Below, piece after piece: positions 10,301 through 53,204 of a stretch of 64,000 nt of DNA; the stretch's first letter is position 1; every line of letters starts with the position of its first letter. Position numbers and translations under genes: made by a program. This DNA is from Procambarus clarkii (lineage: Eukaryota > Arthropoda > Malacostraca > Decapoda > Cambaridae): the NCBI RefSeq assembly GCF_040958095.1, contig NC_091172.1, positions 25,174,562 through 25,238,561 on the forward strand, in the 5' to 3' direction. Under the pieces are notes generated by a model. The model was not told where the DNA came from. It was given only the letters and a program-made list of their open reading frames with translations, and made no database searches.

Positions 10301-11454
10301 CGAAAATAAGATGTAAACATTTGATATGATGCGACGTCACTGTGGCGTCATTCACGTCGTCACAGGTTTTAAATCCTACTACAAATAGTTCAAGACAAGT
10401 GATCAAGCAGGCGCTGCTTGATCTCTTAGTGGCCAAAGGCACTACACAAGCATGTCGCCTCTTGTTTCGTTAGTATAGACTAAGGAGAAAGAGGTATAGA
10501 AAAGGGAGTGGATGATAGAATGTACGTAATAAGAACGTGTCTAAGATGAACTTGATACATTCATGTAAATTAATTGGCAAACATGAATATTGAGCATGAT
10601 ATTTATGGCGGCTCCAGGCATGGCAGGGACTCATCCCAGAAGAGATTTGTACGTCCAGCCTTCATCAGAATTTTCAAACAAACGAACACTTATCTTTCCC
10701 AAGATGTAAGGATGATCAGAGTGCGGGGTTTGTAATAGTAATCTGCCTGCAGGTTACGGTTAAGGCTGCAGGTTAAGATAAAAACTAAAAACTACCTAAT
10801 AAACTCCATGTAGCCTACCTTACCCCTAAATGTCAACCCATGTCTTATTATTGTAATCAATGCTGTTTGTTGACCAACTTGTATAATTGCTATTCTCTGC
10901 CTTGTTCCCCCCCCCTTTTTTTTATTTTTTATTATTTTTTCAACGCAACACACCATACACCATAAAATACCATGCCCAAGATTACCAACCGAGTGCCGGC
11001 AGGGCACTCTATGCTTAAAACAATGAGGATGGAATTGAACTTGCAGAGTATTGGGGATATAATTCCAGAGATAAATGTAGCTCCGGCGATTAGATTACTG
11101 AGAGGCGGGGAAGCTAATGAATTAATCCTCTTCAAAAGGTGGGAAGAAATGAACACTGTTAAAGTATAATAAGAGAGCATATGTGAGATCCTTATGTTCT
11201 AATGTTACAAAGTATGATGTCTTTCAAGAATGTATTGTATCGCCAAAGACACAACACCGTCATGGGAGGAATGTAACGTAGATGTAGTAAATATTCCATC
11301 TATTTTCTTCCATGACGAGTTTTCAAACTCTGAAATTTGCCACTGTTTGTGTATTCACTGAGAAGCAATAGCCTCTTGCACACAGACTCCCAACATTTGA
11401 ACAGGGGCAGTCCACTGTTAAATTTATTTTAACGGTGCTTCTTACTCAACACTT
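10301..11454. other. Intergenic, nothing recognised
   Basis: A 65-codon plus-strand frame (10972-11169) and minus-strand frames overlap here but show no known motif. The stretch just before 11455 may be the outer part of the Penelope-like element. Confidence 0.4.
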
Positions 11455-11517
11455 TTGCTATGATGACCAAACCACACGTCACAAAGTGGAGAAATGACGT
11501 TTCGGTCGTCTTAGTAC

Positions 11518-12082
11518 AACTCCCGTACATATATGCTCCTCTGATTTCTAACCCTTTGGATCGCCTTAAAACTTCCTTCAACCTCAAACTAAGACAGCTC
11601 TCTAATCTTTGTCCACCTGACTTCGATCTAATAAAACGTTACCGTGTCATTTGTCTTTCTCTTCCTTATTTGTACGGTCTTCCTAAGACTCATAAACCAG
11701 GTGTAAACCTTCGTTCTATCATTTCTTCTTGGCTTGCCAAAATTCCCTCTCCTTATCTTGGTACTTTTTTCCTGTCATATCCGTTACTCTCAGACCTTCG
11801 TAGAAAGACTGCGCCTTCAACCTTCCTATAAGATGCTTAGTCGTGATGTCGACTCTCTGTTTACTAATGTTCCCCTTGAAGACGTTTTCTCTTTCCTTAG
11901 TCAGCAGGCGACCGAGGGCCTTCTTCTTCTCCCGCTTCCCACTGACGTTTTCCTCGAACTCATCAGACTGTGTTGACTCTAACTCCTTCTCTTACAATGG
12001 AAAATACTTCTCTCAAACTTTCGGTGTCGCTATAGATTCCCCTCTCTGCCCTGTTCTTGCCCATCTCTATACTAATAATTAA
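11518..12082 (+). pseudogene. Broken Penelope-type reverse transcriptase
   Basis: Fragments in three frames together follow the family order: LYGLPKTHKPGVNLRSIIS (11671-11727), LSRDVDSLFTNVPLEDVFSF (about 11836-11895, with the first catalytic Asp in motif A) and NGKYFSQTFGVAIDSPLCPV (about 11997-12056). KTHKP and SLFTNVP are characteristic of Penelope-like RTs. The segment that should hold the second Asp pair is too decayed to read. It is not functional. Confidence 0.85.
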
Positions 12083-12568
12083 TGAACTATATGGAGTATA
12101 GTTCATAGGATACTCTCTGTCCGGTTTCTCTTTTACTGTTTACTGCAAATTTATGCACAGTAGTATGTACATTCACTTCTTTTCCAACCATCCTCCTTCT
12201 GTTAAGAAAAGTGTTCTCGCCTCTCTCTCCCACGCGCTCTACGTATCTTAGTTTCTTGATTCTGAATTTTTTTTATTTGCAAATCTTTCTCTCGCCTTGG
12301 ATACCCCCTTACATTTCATCAACTATGCTTGTTCTCAAGCTAAACGTAATTTATTTCATCCCAAACCTATTTTCAACTCTAGTACCACTGTGCTCTGCCT
12401 TCCCTTCACATCTAAACTCAAAAATATCACTAATGCCCTTGGTCCTCTTGATGTTAAGCTCGCCTTTCGACAAACTAACACTCTTTCCTACTGCTATTCC
12501 TGTTTCCAATGCGGCTGGTGTTTTCCAATGCTGCTGATGAAGGGAAGATTTATGGAAAGGAAGATTGA

Positions 12569-12880
12569 TTGATTGATCCTATTTCCTGTTCGTCTTGTCC
12601 TCTCCAATACTTTGGTGAAACTGGCCGTACACTAAATGACAGACTTAAGGAACACAAAAGGAGTGTTAAGTCTGCAGGCACAAACAATGCTCTCTTCTGT
12701 CATGTTAGGGATTCTAATCATCCTATTGATTGGTCTTCTTCTAAAATAATCTTTCCTGCCTCTACTCTTCACAGACGTCATCTTCTTGAATCGGTTCTGA
12801 TACAATACATAACCAACATGAACCTTCGTTCTGGCTTTGTTGTTGTTGACTCATCCCTTTCACAGTTATTCTTACATTGA
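12569..12880 (+). pseudogene. GIY-YIG endonuclease domain of the Penelope-like element
   Basis: An open stretch reads CSSCPLQYFGETGRTLNDRL, then KEHKRSVKSA, NALFCHVRDSNHPIDW and RRHLLESVLIQYI. The CxxC, Y-G-E-T-G-R, R-L-x-E-H and H-x-H-x-I-x-W pattern is that of the endonuclease that nicks target DNA in Penelope-like elements. The upstream junction is frameshifted (GATTGATTGATT expansion at about 12563), so it is no longer fused to the RT. Confidence 0.85.
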
Positions 12881-12964
12881 TCCTATTCTTACGTTTCTCT
12901 TACCTGCTCCTCACCTCACTCTCTTATTTGCTCCTCACCTCACTCTCTTACTCCCTTTTCCTTT

Positions 12965-13185
12965 TTACGGGCTATTCATGCCCGTGCCACCTCTTGGGTG
13001 GCTTAATCCTTATCGATCAATCAATCTTCCTTTCAATCAGTCTTCCCTTCACTACGGACTCACCATAGCCCTTACTACTTAGAACTTTTTGTTCCAAGCA
13101 GCTGAATCTAAAACAGCAACTCTTCTTATGGGCTATTAATGCGTGTGCCGCTTCTTGGGTAGCTTAATCTTAATCAATCTCTTCT
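12965..13185 (+). repeat. Dispersed GGGCTATTCATGCCC repeat, two direct copies
   Basis: Copies at 12967-13021 and 13127-13178 share GGGCTATT-ATGC, the GGTGGCTTAATC core and AATCAATC ends with the pair in C1q intron 1. The block between them (13055-13110) is the CTCACCATAGCCC module seen at 2260. Confidence 0.7.
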
Positions 13186-13639
13186 GATTGATCAGAAAAT
13201 CAACAATCTCTTCTTTCAATCTCTTCTTCTTGATAATGGTCCAGGACAGACCGGAACATCGTCGCTTCTCCACTTTCTGACGTGTAGTTTGGTCATTATA
13301 TCTTCAGACACGTTACTGTGACGCCTCGTCTGCTTGTGCAGTTACTACAATTAGAGGTAACGCTATTTTTAACTATGTCTTCAACTTCTATTTTGTAAAC
13401 CATTTTTCTTTACCATTTGTCTTAACTTTTTCCACAACATTGGGTTAAACTCATCACTGGGTTTCACTGTCATCACTGGTGGATAGTTCATTCCATCAGT
13501 GACACTCCATCCTCTTCCTTACTTTCTTCCCTCTCCGCGTCACTCCCCCCTACTTCATTCCCCACTACTGTTTGCCCTAGCTAACTTTTCTATAGCTTCA
13601 TTTCTCTTGTCGAACATTTTAATAATACTAATATATGAA

Positions 13640-14050
13640 TAAAACCCAGAGGAATAATAAAGGGAACATTTGACTTCAAGGAAAAGAAGGTAGTTATTCA
13701 AGTGTATAAATCTCTGGTGCGCCCCCGCTTGGATTAATATTGTATACAAACTTGGAGACCTCATCTTCAGAAAGACATAACTTCTTTGGAGAAAGTTCAA
13801 CACCGGGCAACAAAAATCATTCCAGAACTAAGTCGACTCTCTTACCAGGACCGGTTGAGGGCCACAGGGCTAACACCACTGCACACCAGAGATGACAGGG
13901 GCTGATATCGAAACTTTTAAAATACTGAATAGTTTGAAAGATATTGATGCAGACAACTTCTTCAAAAGGTCAGATGTAACACAGCAATTCTTTCAAGCTC
14001 AACAAGGCGCAGCAGCAGGGTACCCGCCGAAGCTATAAATGTCAAAACAC
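13640..14050 (+). mobile_element. LINE RT C-terminal fragment
   Basis: The frame reads VVIQVYKSLVRPRLD, LEKVQHRATKIIPELSRLSY and RLRATGLTPLHTRDDRG, and then phrases of the DADNFFKRSD type. It belongs to the same general family as 8640-9000 but is in plus orientation and interrupted by stops. Confidence 0.75.
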
Positions 14051-14266
14051 TGCTGAATTTTTTAATTCAGCTTGAAAATATCATCAGGACAAAAGGGGGG
14101 GACCTTTGACAAGTCGCCGGCTTCCTGTCCTTGTCGAGGCCACTAGAGAATAGTGGCCCTCAGATAAAACAAAATGATACCAGAGGCACCCCCTCTGCTG
14201 TCTAACTTTCCAAACGATTGGTTTGTATCCTGGCTGGGGAGAACTGATTAGGCGCCAATCCTTAAT

Positions 14267-14269
<3 letters not shown>

Positions 14270-14352
<83 letters not shown>
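14270..14352. repeat. (AC)n microsatellite
   Basis: An uninterrupted CA-dinucleotide run of about 83 bp immediately abuts the 5' end of the LINE copy that follows. Confidence 0.98.
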
Positions 14353-14353
<1 letters not shown>

Positions 14354-14935
14354 CGTTCAGGAACATGTGTAAGGAATCATTCAGAATCTTGTACACCACA
14401 TATGTAAGACCAATCCTGGAGTATGCGGCCCCAGCATGGAGCCCGTACCTTGTCAAGCACAAGACGAAGCTGGAAAAAGTCCAAAGGTATGCCACTAGAC
14501 AAGTCCCAGAACTAAGAGGCATGAGTTACGAGGAAAGGCTGCGGGAAATGCACCTTACGACCCTGGAGGACAGAAGAGTAAGGGGAGACATGATCACAAC
14601 CTACAAAATCCTCAGGGGAATCGACCGGGTAAACAAGGATAAACTATTCAACACTGGTGGGACGCGAACAAAGGGACACAGGTGGAAACTGAGTACCCAC
14701 ATGAGCAGCCACAGGGACATTAGAAGGAACTTTTTCAGTGTCAAAGTAGTTAACGGATGGAATGCATTAGGCAGTGATGTGGTGGAGGCTGACTCCATAC
14801 ACAGTTTTAAATGTAGATATGATAGAGCCCAGTAGGCTCAGGAATCTGTACATCAGTTGATTGACAGTTGAGAGGCGGGACCAAAGAGCCAAATCTCAAC
14901 CCCCGCAAGCACAAATAGGTGAGTACACACACACC
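14353..14935 (+). mobile_element. 5'-truncated CR1-like LINE with intact terminal frame
   Basis: An open frame, 14365-14835, encodes 156 aa of RT C-terminus (ILYTTYVRPILEYAAPAWSP, LEKVQRYATRQVPELRGMSY, EERLREMHLTTLEDRRVRGD). It ends at a natural stop followed by a short 3' UTR with TGAGAGGCGGGACCAAAGAG and CCCCCGCAAGCACAAATAGG, then GTGAGTACACACAC. The undamaged frame suggests a relatively young insertion. A second 3' end of this family lies at 53205-53312. Confidence 0.88.
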
Positions 14936-14937
14936 CA

Positions 14938-15235
14938 CACACATATATTCACCTAGTTGTGCTTGCGGGGGCTGAGCTCTGGCTATTTCGGCCCGCCTCT
15001 CAACTGACACTCAATCAATTGATTTTTTCCTCCACACACACAAACCCAGGAAGCAGCCCATAGTAGCTGTCTAACTCGCAGGTACCTATTTACTGGTAGG
15101 TGAACAGGTGCATCAGGGTGAAAGAAACCCTGCCCATTTGTTTCCGCCATCGCCGGGGTGGAACGATCCCCGGACCCCAGGATTACGAATCCCGCGCGCT
15201 GTCCACTCAGCCGTCAGGCGCCCTACCATGAATCG
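14938..15235 (-). mobile_element. tRNA-headed SINE with a LINE-like tail
   Basis: Reading on the minus strand, the tRNA-like head lies at 15235-15130 (with a GGGGATCGTTCCACCCC-type B-box region), the body (AACAAATGGGCAGGGTTTCT) follows, and the tail at 15010-14938 (CAGTTGAGAGGCGGGCCGAA, CCCCCGCAAGCACAACTAGG) closely matches the 3' UTR of the LINE at 14353-14935. The two elements meet tail to tail across a short CA-rich spacer. Confidence 0.85.
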
Positions 15236-15899
15236 GATGTGGATATATATCAATGAGTTTGTGTGGATATAAACAGGGGCTGTCATTTATGGGCCAATAG
15301 GCCTTCTGCAGTCTTCTTGCTTCTTATGTTCTTAACTTATCCAGTGTGTATTAATTGTTTCGTTTTCAGTTTTGTGTTAATATATTTAACTCGTAATTAA
15401 TATTCCATCAATGGTGACACTTTTTCATGCTGACAAATTATCTTCTGTGCATAGAGTAGGTCTATCGGTCTATTGTATGATAGGCCTATGTAGGTGAAAG
15501 CATCAGTTGTAATTAATATGACAACCTTATTTTGTCTGGAATATTATGAAATCATTCTCGAGGATAGGAAGCCGGTTAACAATCATCGAGTTCCTTAATA
15601 GTCAAAGGAGAAGCTATCCAAGGAGGATCACAAATTGAATTACAAACTAGATCTGACTGTGCTTAACCTGACTGATGAGCCAATGATATGCCTCTAGTGA
15701 TGCTAAAAAACAACTGACCAGTGAATCCTTGCAACACACGAAGGATGTCTCTCGTCCCCTTACACTTAGTCATAACCGTTATGCTATGGATATGCAAACA
15801 GTGTTTTTAAGTGTAGATTAGATTAGGAGTGCTTTGGGTACTTCGTCAATAACACACACATTGTAAATGGCAAGAAAAGTGTAAGGTTGCGAGACTAAG
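15236..15899. other. Intergenic upstream of the U2SURP promoter
   Basis: No gene or strong repeat is recognised. The phrase GGGCCAATAGGCCTTCTGCA at about 15291 resembles the 3' region of decapod LINE copies such as the one near 45200. Confidence 0.45.
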
Positions 15900-16250
15900 G
15901 GAGCCATCACGGAGCGACATGACCCGTGCGCATCCCTCCCTGCAGATGTCAGTTGGTCACGTGACTTTAGAAAATGGCGTCGTGATGCGTCGCTCCCCGC
16001 CATGTAAACAATTTGGTCAGACTAACCGTAGTACACTGCGTTTGGTGATATCTGGGCGGTCATCTGGTGGTATTGAGGCTGAGAGTGAGAGTGTGTGGGT
16101 GGTGGGTGACGGAGGCGGCGGGCCGCAGGCGGCAGCTCTGTGTCGGGAATTACCTCCATTGATTTTGTCCTGACGCGGCCCCCCCCCTACATTACGCTCC
16201 CCTTGTGCTGTTGACACGCTCCCGAGGTGCCACTTGGATCACGACACGAG
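15900..16250 (+). promoter_or_regulatory. Probable U2SURP promoter and noncoding first exon
   Basis: The local base composition switches from AT-rich to GC/CpG-rich. It contains a perfect palindromic E-box GTCACGTGAC (15956-15965) and AAAATGGCGT (15971-15980), a YY1-like motif. There is no clear TATA box, as is common for housekeeping genes. A strong donor, CACGAG|GTAAGG, ends a probable noncoding exon at 16250. The next exon begins at 19063 (acceptor TATTTCAG) and carries the start codon at 19111. The transcription start is inferred to lie between about 15980 and 16150. Confidence 0.55.
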
Positions 16251-16454
16251 GTAAGGACTTGGGGCTTTGTGGGGCACGTTTGCTGGCCGGCGTCTTGGGA
16301 GACGGAGGTCAGGGCTGGGTGATGTGTGTTCATTGATCTTGTGTAGCGGCTCCGGGCAGAGGGGGCCCCAGCGGGCCCTAAACTGGGCTCCCCCGGGCCT
16401 CCCTCAGGGGTCACGGTGCAAGAACATGCTCTAATTCTCGGATCCTCCCCCCCG

Positions 16455-17855
16455 GTCAGTGGAGGCTGGCCTCCCCCCGGTCAGTGGAGGCTGTCCTCCC
16501 CCCCGGTCACTGGAGGCTGTCCTCCCCCCCGTCACTGGAGGCTGTCCTCCCCCCGGTCACTGGAGGCTGTCCTCCTCATGGTCACTGGAGGCTGTCCTCC
16601 CCCAGGTCACTGGAGGCTGTCCTCCTCCTGGTCACTGGAGGCTGTCTTCCCCCAGGTCACTGGAGGCTGTCCTCCTCCTGGTCACTGGAGGCTGTCCTCC
16701 CCCTGGTCACTGGAGACAGACCTTCCCCGGCCAGTGAAGGCTGTCCTCCCCTGGTCAGTGAAGGCTGTCCTTCCCCTGTCAATGAAGGCTGTCCTCCCCC
16801 TGTCAATGAAGGCTGTCCTTCCCCGGTCACTGAAGGCTGTCCTCCCCCGGGCAATGAAGGCTGTCCTCCCCCGGGCAATGAAGGCTGTCCTCCCCCGGGC
16901 AATGAAGGCTGTCCTCCCCCGGGCAATGAAGGCTGTCCTCCCCTGGTCAGTGAAGGCTGTCCTTCCCCTGTCAATGATGGCTGTCCTCCCCGTCAATGAA
17001 GGCTGTCCTCCCCCTGTCAATGAAGGCTGTCCTCCCCCGGTCAATGAAGGCTGTCCTCCCCCGGTCACTGAAGGCTGTCCTTCCCCGGTCACTGAAGGCT
17101 GTCCTCCCTCGGTCACTGAAGGCTGTCCTCCCTCGGTCACTGAAGGCTGTCCTCCCCCGGGCAATGAAGGCTGTCCTCCCCTGGTCAGTGAAGGCTGTCC
17201 TTCCCCTGTCAATGATGGCTGTCCTCCCCGTCAATGAAGGCTGTCCTCCCCCTGTCAATGAAGGCTGTCCTCCCCCGGTCATGTCACTGAAGGCTGTCCT
17301 CCCCCGGTCACGGCAGGCTGTCCTCCCCTCCCTCGGTCTGTGAAGGCTGTCCTCCCTCGGTCACTGAAGGCTGTCCTCCCTCGGTCACTGAAGGCTGTCC
17401 TCCCTCGGTCACTGAAGGCTGTCCTCCCTCGGTCACTGAAGGCTGTCCTCCCTCGGTCACTGAAGGCTGTCCTCCCTCGGTCACTGAAGGCTGTCCTCCC
17501 TCGGTCACTGAAGGCTGTCCTCCCTCGGTCACTGAAGGCTGTCCTCCCCCGGTCACGGCAGGCTGTCCTCTCCTCCCTCGGTCTGTGAAGGCTGTCCTCC
17601 CTCGGTCACTGAAGGCTGTCCTCCCTCGGTCACTGAAGGCTGTCTTCCCTCGGTCACTGAAGGCTGTCCTCCCCCGGTCACGGCAGGCTGTCCTCTCCTC
17701 CCTCGGTCTCTGAAGGCTGTCCTCCCTCGGTCACTGAAGGCTGTCCTCCCTCGGTCACTGAAGGCTGTCCTCTCTCGGTCACTGAAGGCTGTCCTCCCTC
17801 GGTCACGGCAGGCTGTCCTTCCCCGGACACGGCATGTTGTCCTTCCCCAGTCTGA
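16455..17855 (+). repeat. 24-25 bp GC-rich minisatellite in U2SURP intron 1
   Basis: The unit GTCACTGAAGGCTGTCCTCC plus CTCG or variants repeats about 57 times. Zones differ: GTCACTGGAGG units at 16455-16730, TCAATGAAGG units at 16770-17030, and near-identical GTCACTGAAGG units from 17340. A higher-order repeat of about 240 bp is visible because the TCAATGATGGCTGTCCTCC block recurs at 16970 and 17210. Long open frames on both strands are an artefact of the 24-bp period. Confidence 0.97.
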
Positions 17856-18609
17856 TGAATTAGTCAAATAATGTTATTGAAAAGGGGGTGCCATAGGCAC
17901 AATCAGAGAACACTGACCATTAGGGGCCCACGACTGTTCACCCCCCCCCTTAGAGTACTTGAAATTTTAGTTAAATGTTCTACGTTTGGCTGCTGTTGAT
18001 TATGCATGTACGATATGTAGCCTTCCGTTACTACCCATTACGTGGGCATTGTGTGCATGATAGGCAAGTTAAAATTTTCTATAACTAGCTCAACACAAAT
18101 GTAAATTGCATACCTTAGGTGGTTGTAGTTCAGTTCTTGACCCAAAATGTTACCTTGAAACCTTTTTGTCACTTGCCCACAAGGTGGGAATGGAGTCCAT
18201 AATAATCTAAGTAAAACTTATCATTTGTTGTGTTAAAGCGTCTTGGAATCATGGTTATGTTAGTTTGATAAACTGTGAAAAGTTTGTTTATACAGTACAG
18301 TATATTTGTTAACAAACTTCTGTACTGTGTTAACTTGTTCATCAAGGCTGTAACTTGCTTAATTTAACTAAACATAATTTGGTATTTGGTTCCCGAGCCT
18401 ATTACATGCCCCTGTAACCTTTTCCAATACAGCTTGCATTTAGCTTAGCTTAATAAACTAAGCTAAACTAAATGGTTATGGTTTCCCATAGTCGGGGGAA
18501 GAAAGCCGTTACACTTATTGAGGTCCCTCTAGGCCAAGTATAGTACTGCACTGCACTGTCCTGTACTGTACTTGCATTTCCAAGAATGCAACCAATAGCA
18601 ATTGCCTAA

Positions 18610-18745
18610 CTGTTGGTTAGCTGTTTACTGCTAAATAAAGAGAGGCATCAGGTTAAAGGAAACCTTGCCCAAATGTTTTGGTCCTACTGCAGTCATTGAA
18701 CCTGGGATATTCCCAGCTGTGATTTATAGTTCAATGGTCGATGAT
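18610..18745 (-). mobile_element. Decayed family-A SINE copy
   Basis: On the plus strand the order TAGCTGTTTACTGCTAAATA, GGCATCAGGTTAAAGGAAAC, TTGCCCAAATG, GTCATTGAACCTGGGAT mirrors the antisense of other SINE copies (compare 54785-54900). It is heavily mutated. Confidence 0.55.
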
Positions 18746-19110
18746 ATTTGGACCTCAAGTGATATATGAAAACACAAATAAGAGTTGCTACACCTAAAGC
18801 AGCCGTAACATTTAAGCATTCAAAAACAGGCATTCATGGTTCAGTTAAACTTATATCCTAGGAATTTAAAATACATATTAATTTATTTAAATTTACCAAA
18901 GTAAATTTAAGTAATAAAATTAGTTTAAATTTTCCATCTACATGATTTAGCTAATTCACTAATGTGTTAACCTCTATTTTACATTATCCACGGGATAGGT
19001 TTTATTTTTATTTTGCAACGGAATTCACATATTATTCAGTACTAATATTTATTTTATTTCAGGGTTGTGATCAAACCAGCATATATAAAATTTAAAGGGA
19101 GAGCAGCACA

Positions 19111-51360
<32,250 letters not shown>

Positions 51361-51408
51361 GGATTTCATTGTTGTGGGGAATTTTTATTTATTTGCTGCC
51401 ATGTTTAA

Positions 51409-51414
51409 AATAAA
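51409..51414 (+). promoter_or_regulatory. U2SURP: Polyadenylation signal of U2SURP
   Basis: AATAAA lies 49 bp after the stop codon. A second AATAAA near 51640 (AAAAAAATAAACC) could give a longer 3' UTR. Confidence 0.65.
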
Positions 51415-51719
51415 TTATACAGTATATACAATCACATTTTGTGACAAAGAGTACCAGGTCATACACCACTTCCAGCTTGATATCTCTTACGGCAATTGTA
51501 CAATTACACTTTTTCAGATGTGAAATACACAAGTTTAAAACTGAAATTAAAGAAATTTCCTGTTAATAAATATTTGATCATAATGTTGTTGTTTTTCTTC
51601 TTCTTACAGTGCTTTGTGAATATTGTATTTTTGCTTAAAAAAATAAACCTAAAAAAAAACCTTAAGTGACGAGGGAAAATGTAATGAGAAAGCAAGATCC
51701 TTTCCAACTTCATTTAAAT

Positions 51720-52284
51720 GAAAATGAATTTTTTTTTACCAATTTTGCTTTAGTTCTTAGTGGTATGCTCAGTGTTAGAACTATTGGACATGGTCAAGCT
51801 GTTCTTAGAGGCAATCTTGTTCAACAACTTGGGCTGGACAGTAGAGCGATGGTCTTGCTTCATGCAGGTTGGCGTTCAATCCCAGACCGTCCAAGTGGTT
51901 GGGCACTATTCCTCTTCCCCCGTCCCATCCCAAATCATTATCCCGACTCCTTCTAAGCGCTATATAGTTGTAATGGCTTGGCACTTTCTCCCGATAGTTC
52001 CCTTCCATCCTGCTGCCTAGTTGTGTTAGTCTGGTAGAAATTTACTTGGGCAATTTTTAAACCTTCACCCATGAACCAATTAGGGTATTTACTCAATAAA
52101 GTAGGATACTCTAATTGGTTCCAGGGCGAAGTTTTCAAAGTTGCCAAGGTAAATTTCTACCAGGATAACTCCACTAGGCAGCAGGAGATCGCTTCTAAGA
52201 ACAGCGTGGTCATTCCATATAGTTCTAACATAAGAGCATGCTGCTAAGAATTTAAGCAAAATGGGTACAAAAAAAATCATTTTC
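51720..52284. mobile_element. Long inverted-repeat element split by a SINE
   Basis: Left arm 51720-51817 plus 52009-52095 is an inverted copy of 52105-52284. Shared phrases include TTAGAACTAT, GCTGTTCTTAGA, CTGCTGCCTAG, GGTAGAAATTTAC and AACCAATTAG. The SINE at 51818-52008 has no counterpart in the right arm, so it inserted later. The hairpin arms are about 180 bp. No transposase is seen, so it is a MITE-like foldback. Confidence 0.8.
51818..52008 (+). mobile_element. SINE family B, inserted in a foldback
   Basis: It matches 21521-21712 throughout: ACTTGGGCTGGACAGTAGAG, GACCGTCCAAGTGGTTGGGC, GCTATATAGTTGTAATGGCT. The boundaries come from comparison with the uninterrupted right arm of the host foldback. 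Confidence 0.85.
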
Positions 52285-53190
52285 AGTTATGCAAATAAAG
52301 TTGGCAAGGAATTAGTAAATGTATATTGTATATATGTATTTATAAAAGAAAAGCTAAGGTGCGGGAATCTGTAAGATTCCTTGTAACGATTGTAATAGTT
52401 TATTATGGCCAAAGAGGCATAAATCTAAAAATCCATATTACTGTACACAAATGGTCTGTTTGATGCGGCTGACAAAGCTCAAAATATATGAACATGTGAG
52501 TGAGACCAATCCTGAAATTATATGGAATAATTCTTGTATAATTATCCCTAATGCTATGGTCCTCCCCATAGGAAAAAATACTTATATATATTATATATAC
52601 TCTGCAGTGCTTACCAGATTTGATGAGCAATTATGTAACAAGAGGGAGTAGAGAGAACATATACGGCCCACTTGAAGATGATAATGCGTCTAAATTATTT
52701 GGACTGTCTCAAAGCTTTAGCTTTAAAATGTCCTATCTAGGAAGGAAACGAGAGAGGTATCAGTATATAGACATGAAAGATACAGGAAGGCGAGGTCCCA
52801 AATTTATACAGTAAAATAACGACTTAATGGAGGGAACAATACAGTAGGATATGCAGAATAGAACCAGTGAGCAGAAGTGCCATACGCACATGCTGTGAAC
52901 CTCTGATGTGTATCAGAGATCCACAGCATCAACCTGTCCTCTCAAATAATTTATACATTGCATTTTGATGTAAAAATCCCCACTGTCGAAATGTAATGAA
53001 CTATAAATCATAGCAGTTCGCTTAATTGACAGGCTGTTATTTTCTATTATTGGATCCTCGGTTAGGTAAGGTAATTATCAAGAAGAAGCACTAAGACACT
53101 TCGACTATATAGCACTTGGAAGAGACGTCAGTATAAGGACTTAGGATAGAACGGAGGAGGTTAGGCTCGGGCAATTTGGTACATCATTTT
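52285..53190. other. Intergenic downstream of U2SURP, nothing recognised
   Basis: Several 60-75 codon frames on both strands lack motifs. A block near 52990-53060 resembles 5965-6045. A minus-strand SINE-B tail fragment lies at about 53110-53150. Confidence 0.45.
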
Positions 53191-53204
53191 TGTGACGTGA
53201 AATG

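Larger units (their letters stand above)
11455..13340 (+). mobile_element. Degenerate Penelope-like element (RT + GIY-YIG)
   Basis: The order of features matches Penelope-like retroelements: an inverted terminal segment at 11460-11520 (GATGACCAAACCACACGTCA, GACGTTTCGGTC), RT pieces, a GIY-YIG endonuclease, and a 3' terminal segment at 13235-13340 (GATAATGGTCCAGGAC ... TTTGGTCATTATATCTTCAG). The two ends are inverted relative to each other and belong to the same repeat family as 4622-4794, 25808-25978 and 45356-45459. The coding region is broken by several frameshifts. A short dispersed repeat lies inside its 3' part at 12965-13185. Confidence 0.85.

Noticed and set aside
10972-11169. 65-codon frame that looks amino-acid balanced
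   Set aside because: No motif, no splice sites and an overlapping minus-strand frame of similar length, so coding cannot be supported.
14084-14522. Minus-strand frames rich in alternating Cys-Val
   Set aside because: These translate the CA/TG microsatellite and the antisense of the LINE frame.
16416-17867. Several open frames with GCPPPV or GGQPSVTE repeats
   Set aside because: The 24-bp repeat unit keeps its frame, so frames stay open on both strands. They lie in U2SURP intron 1 and have no non-repeat sequence.
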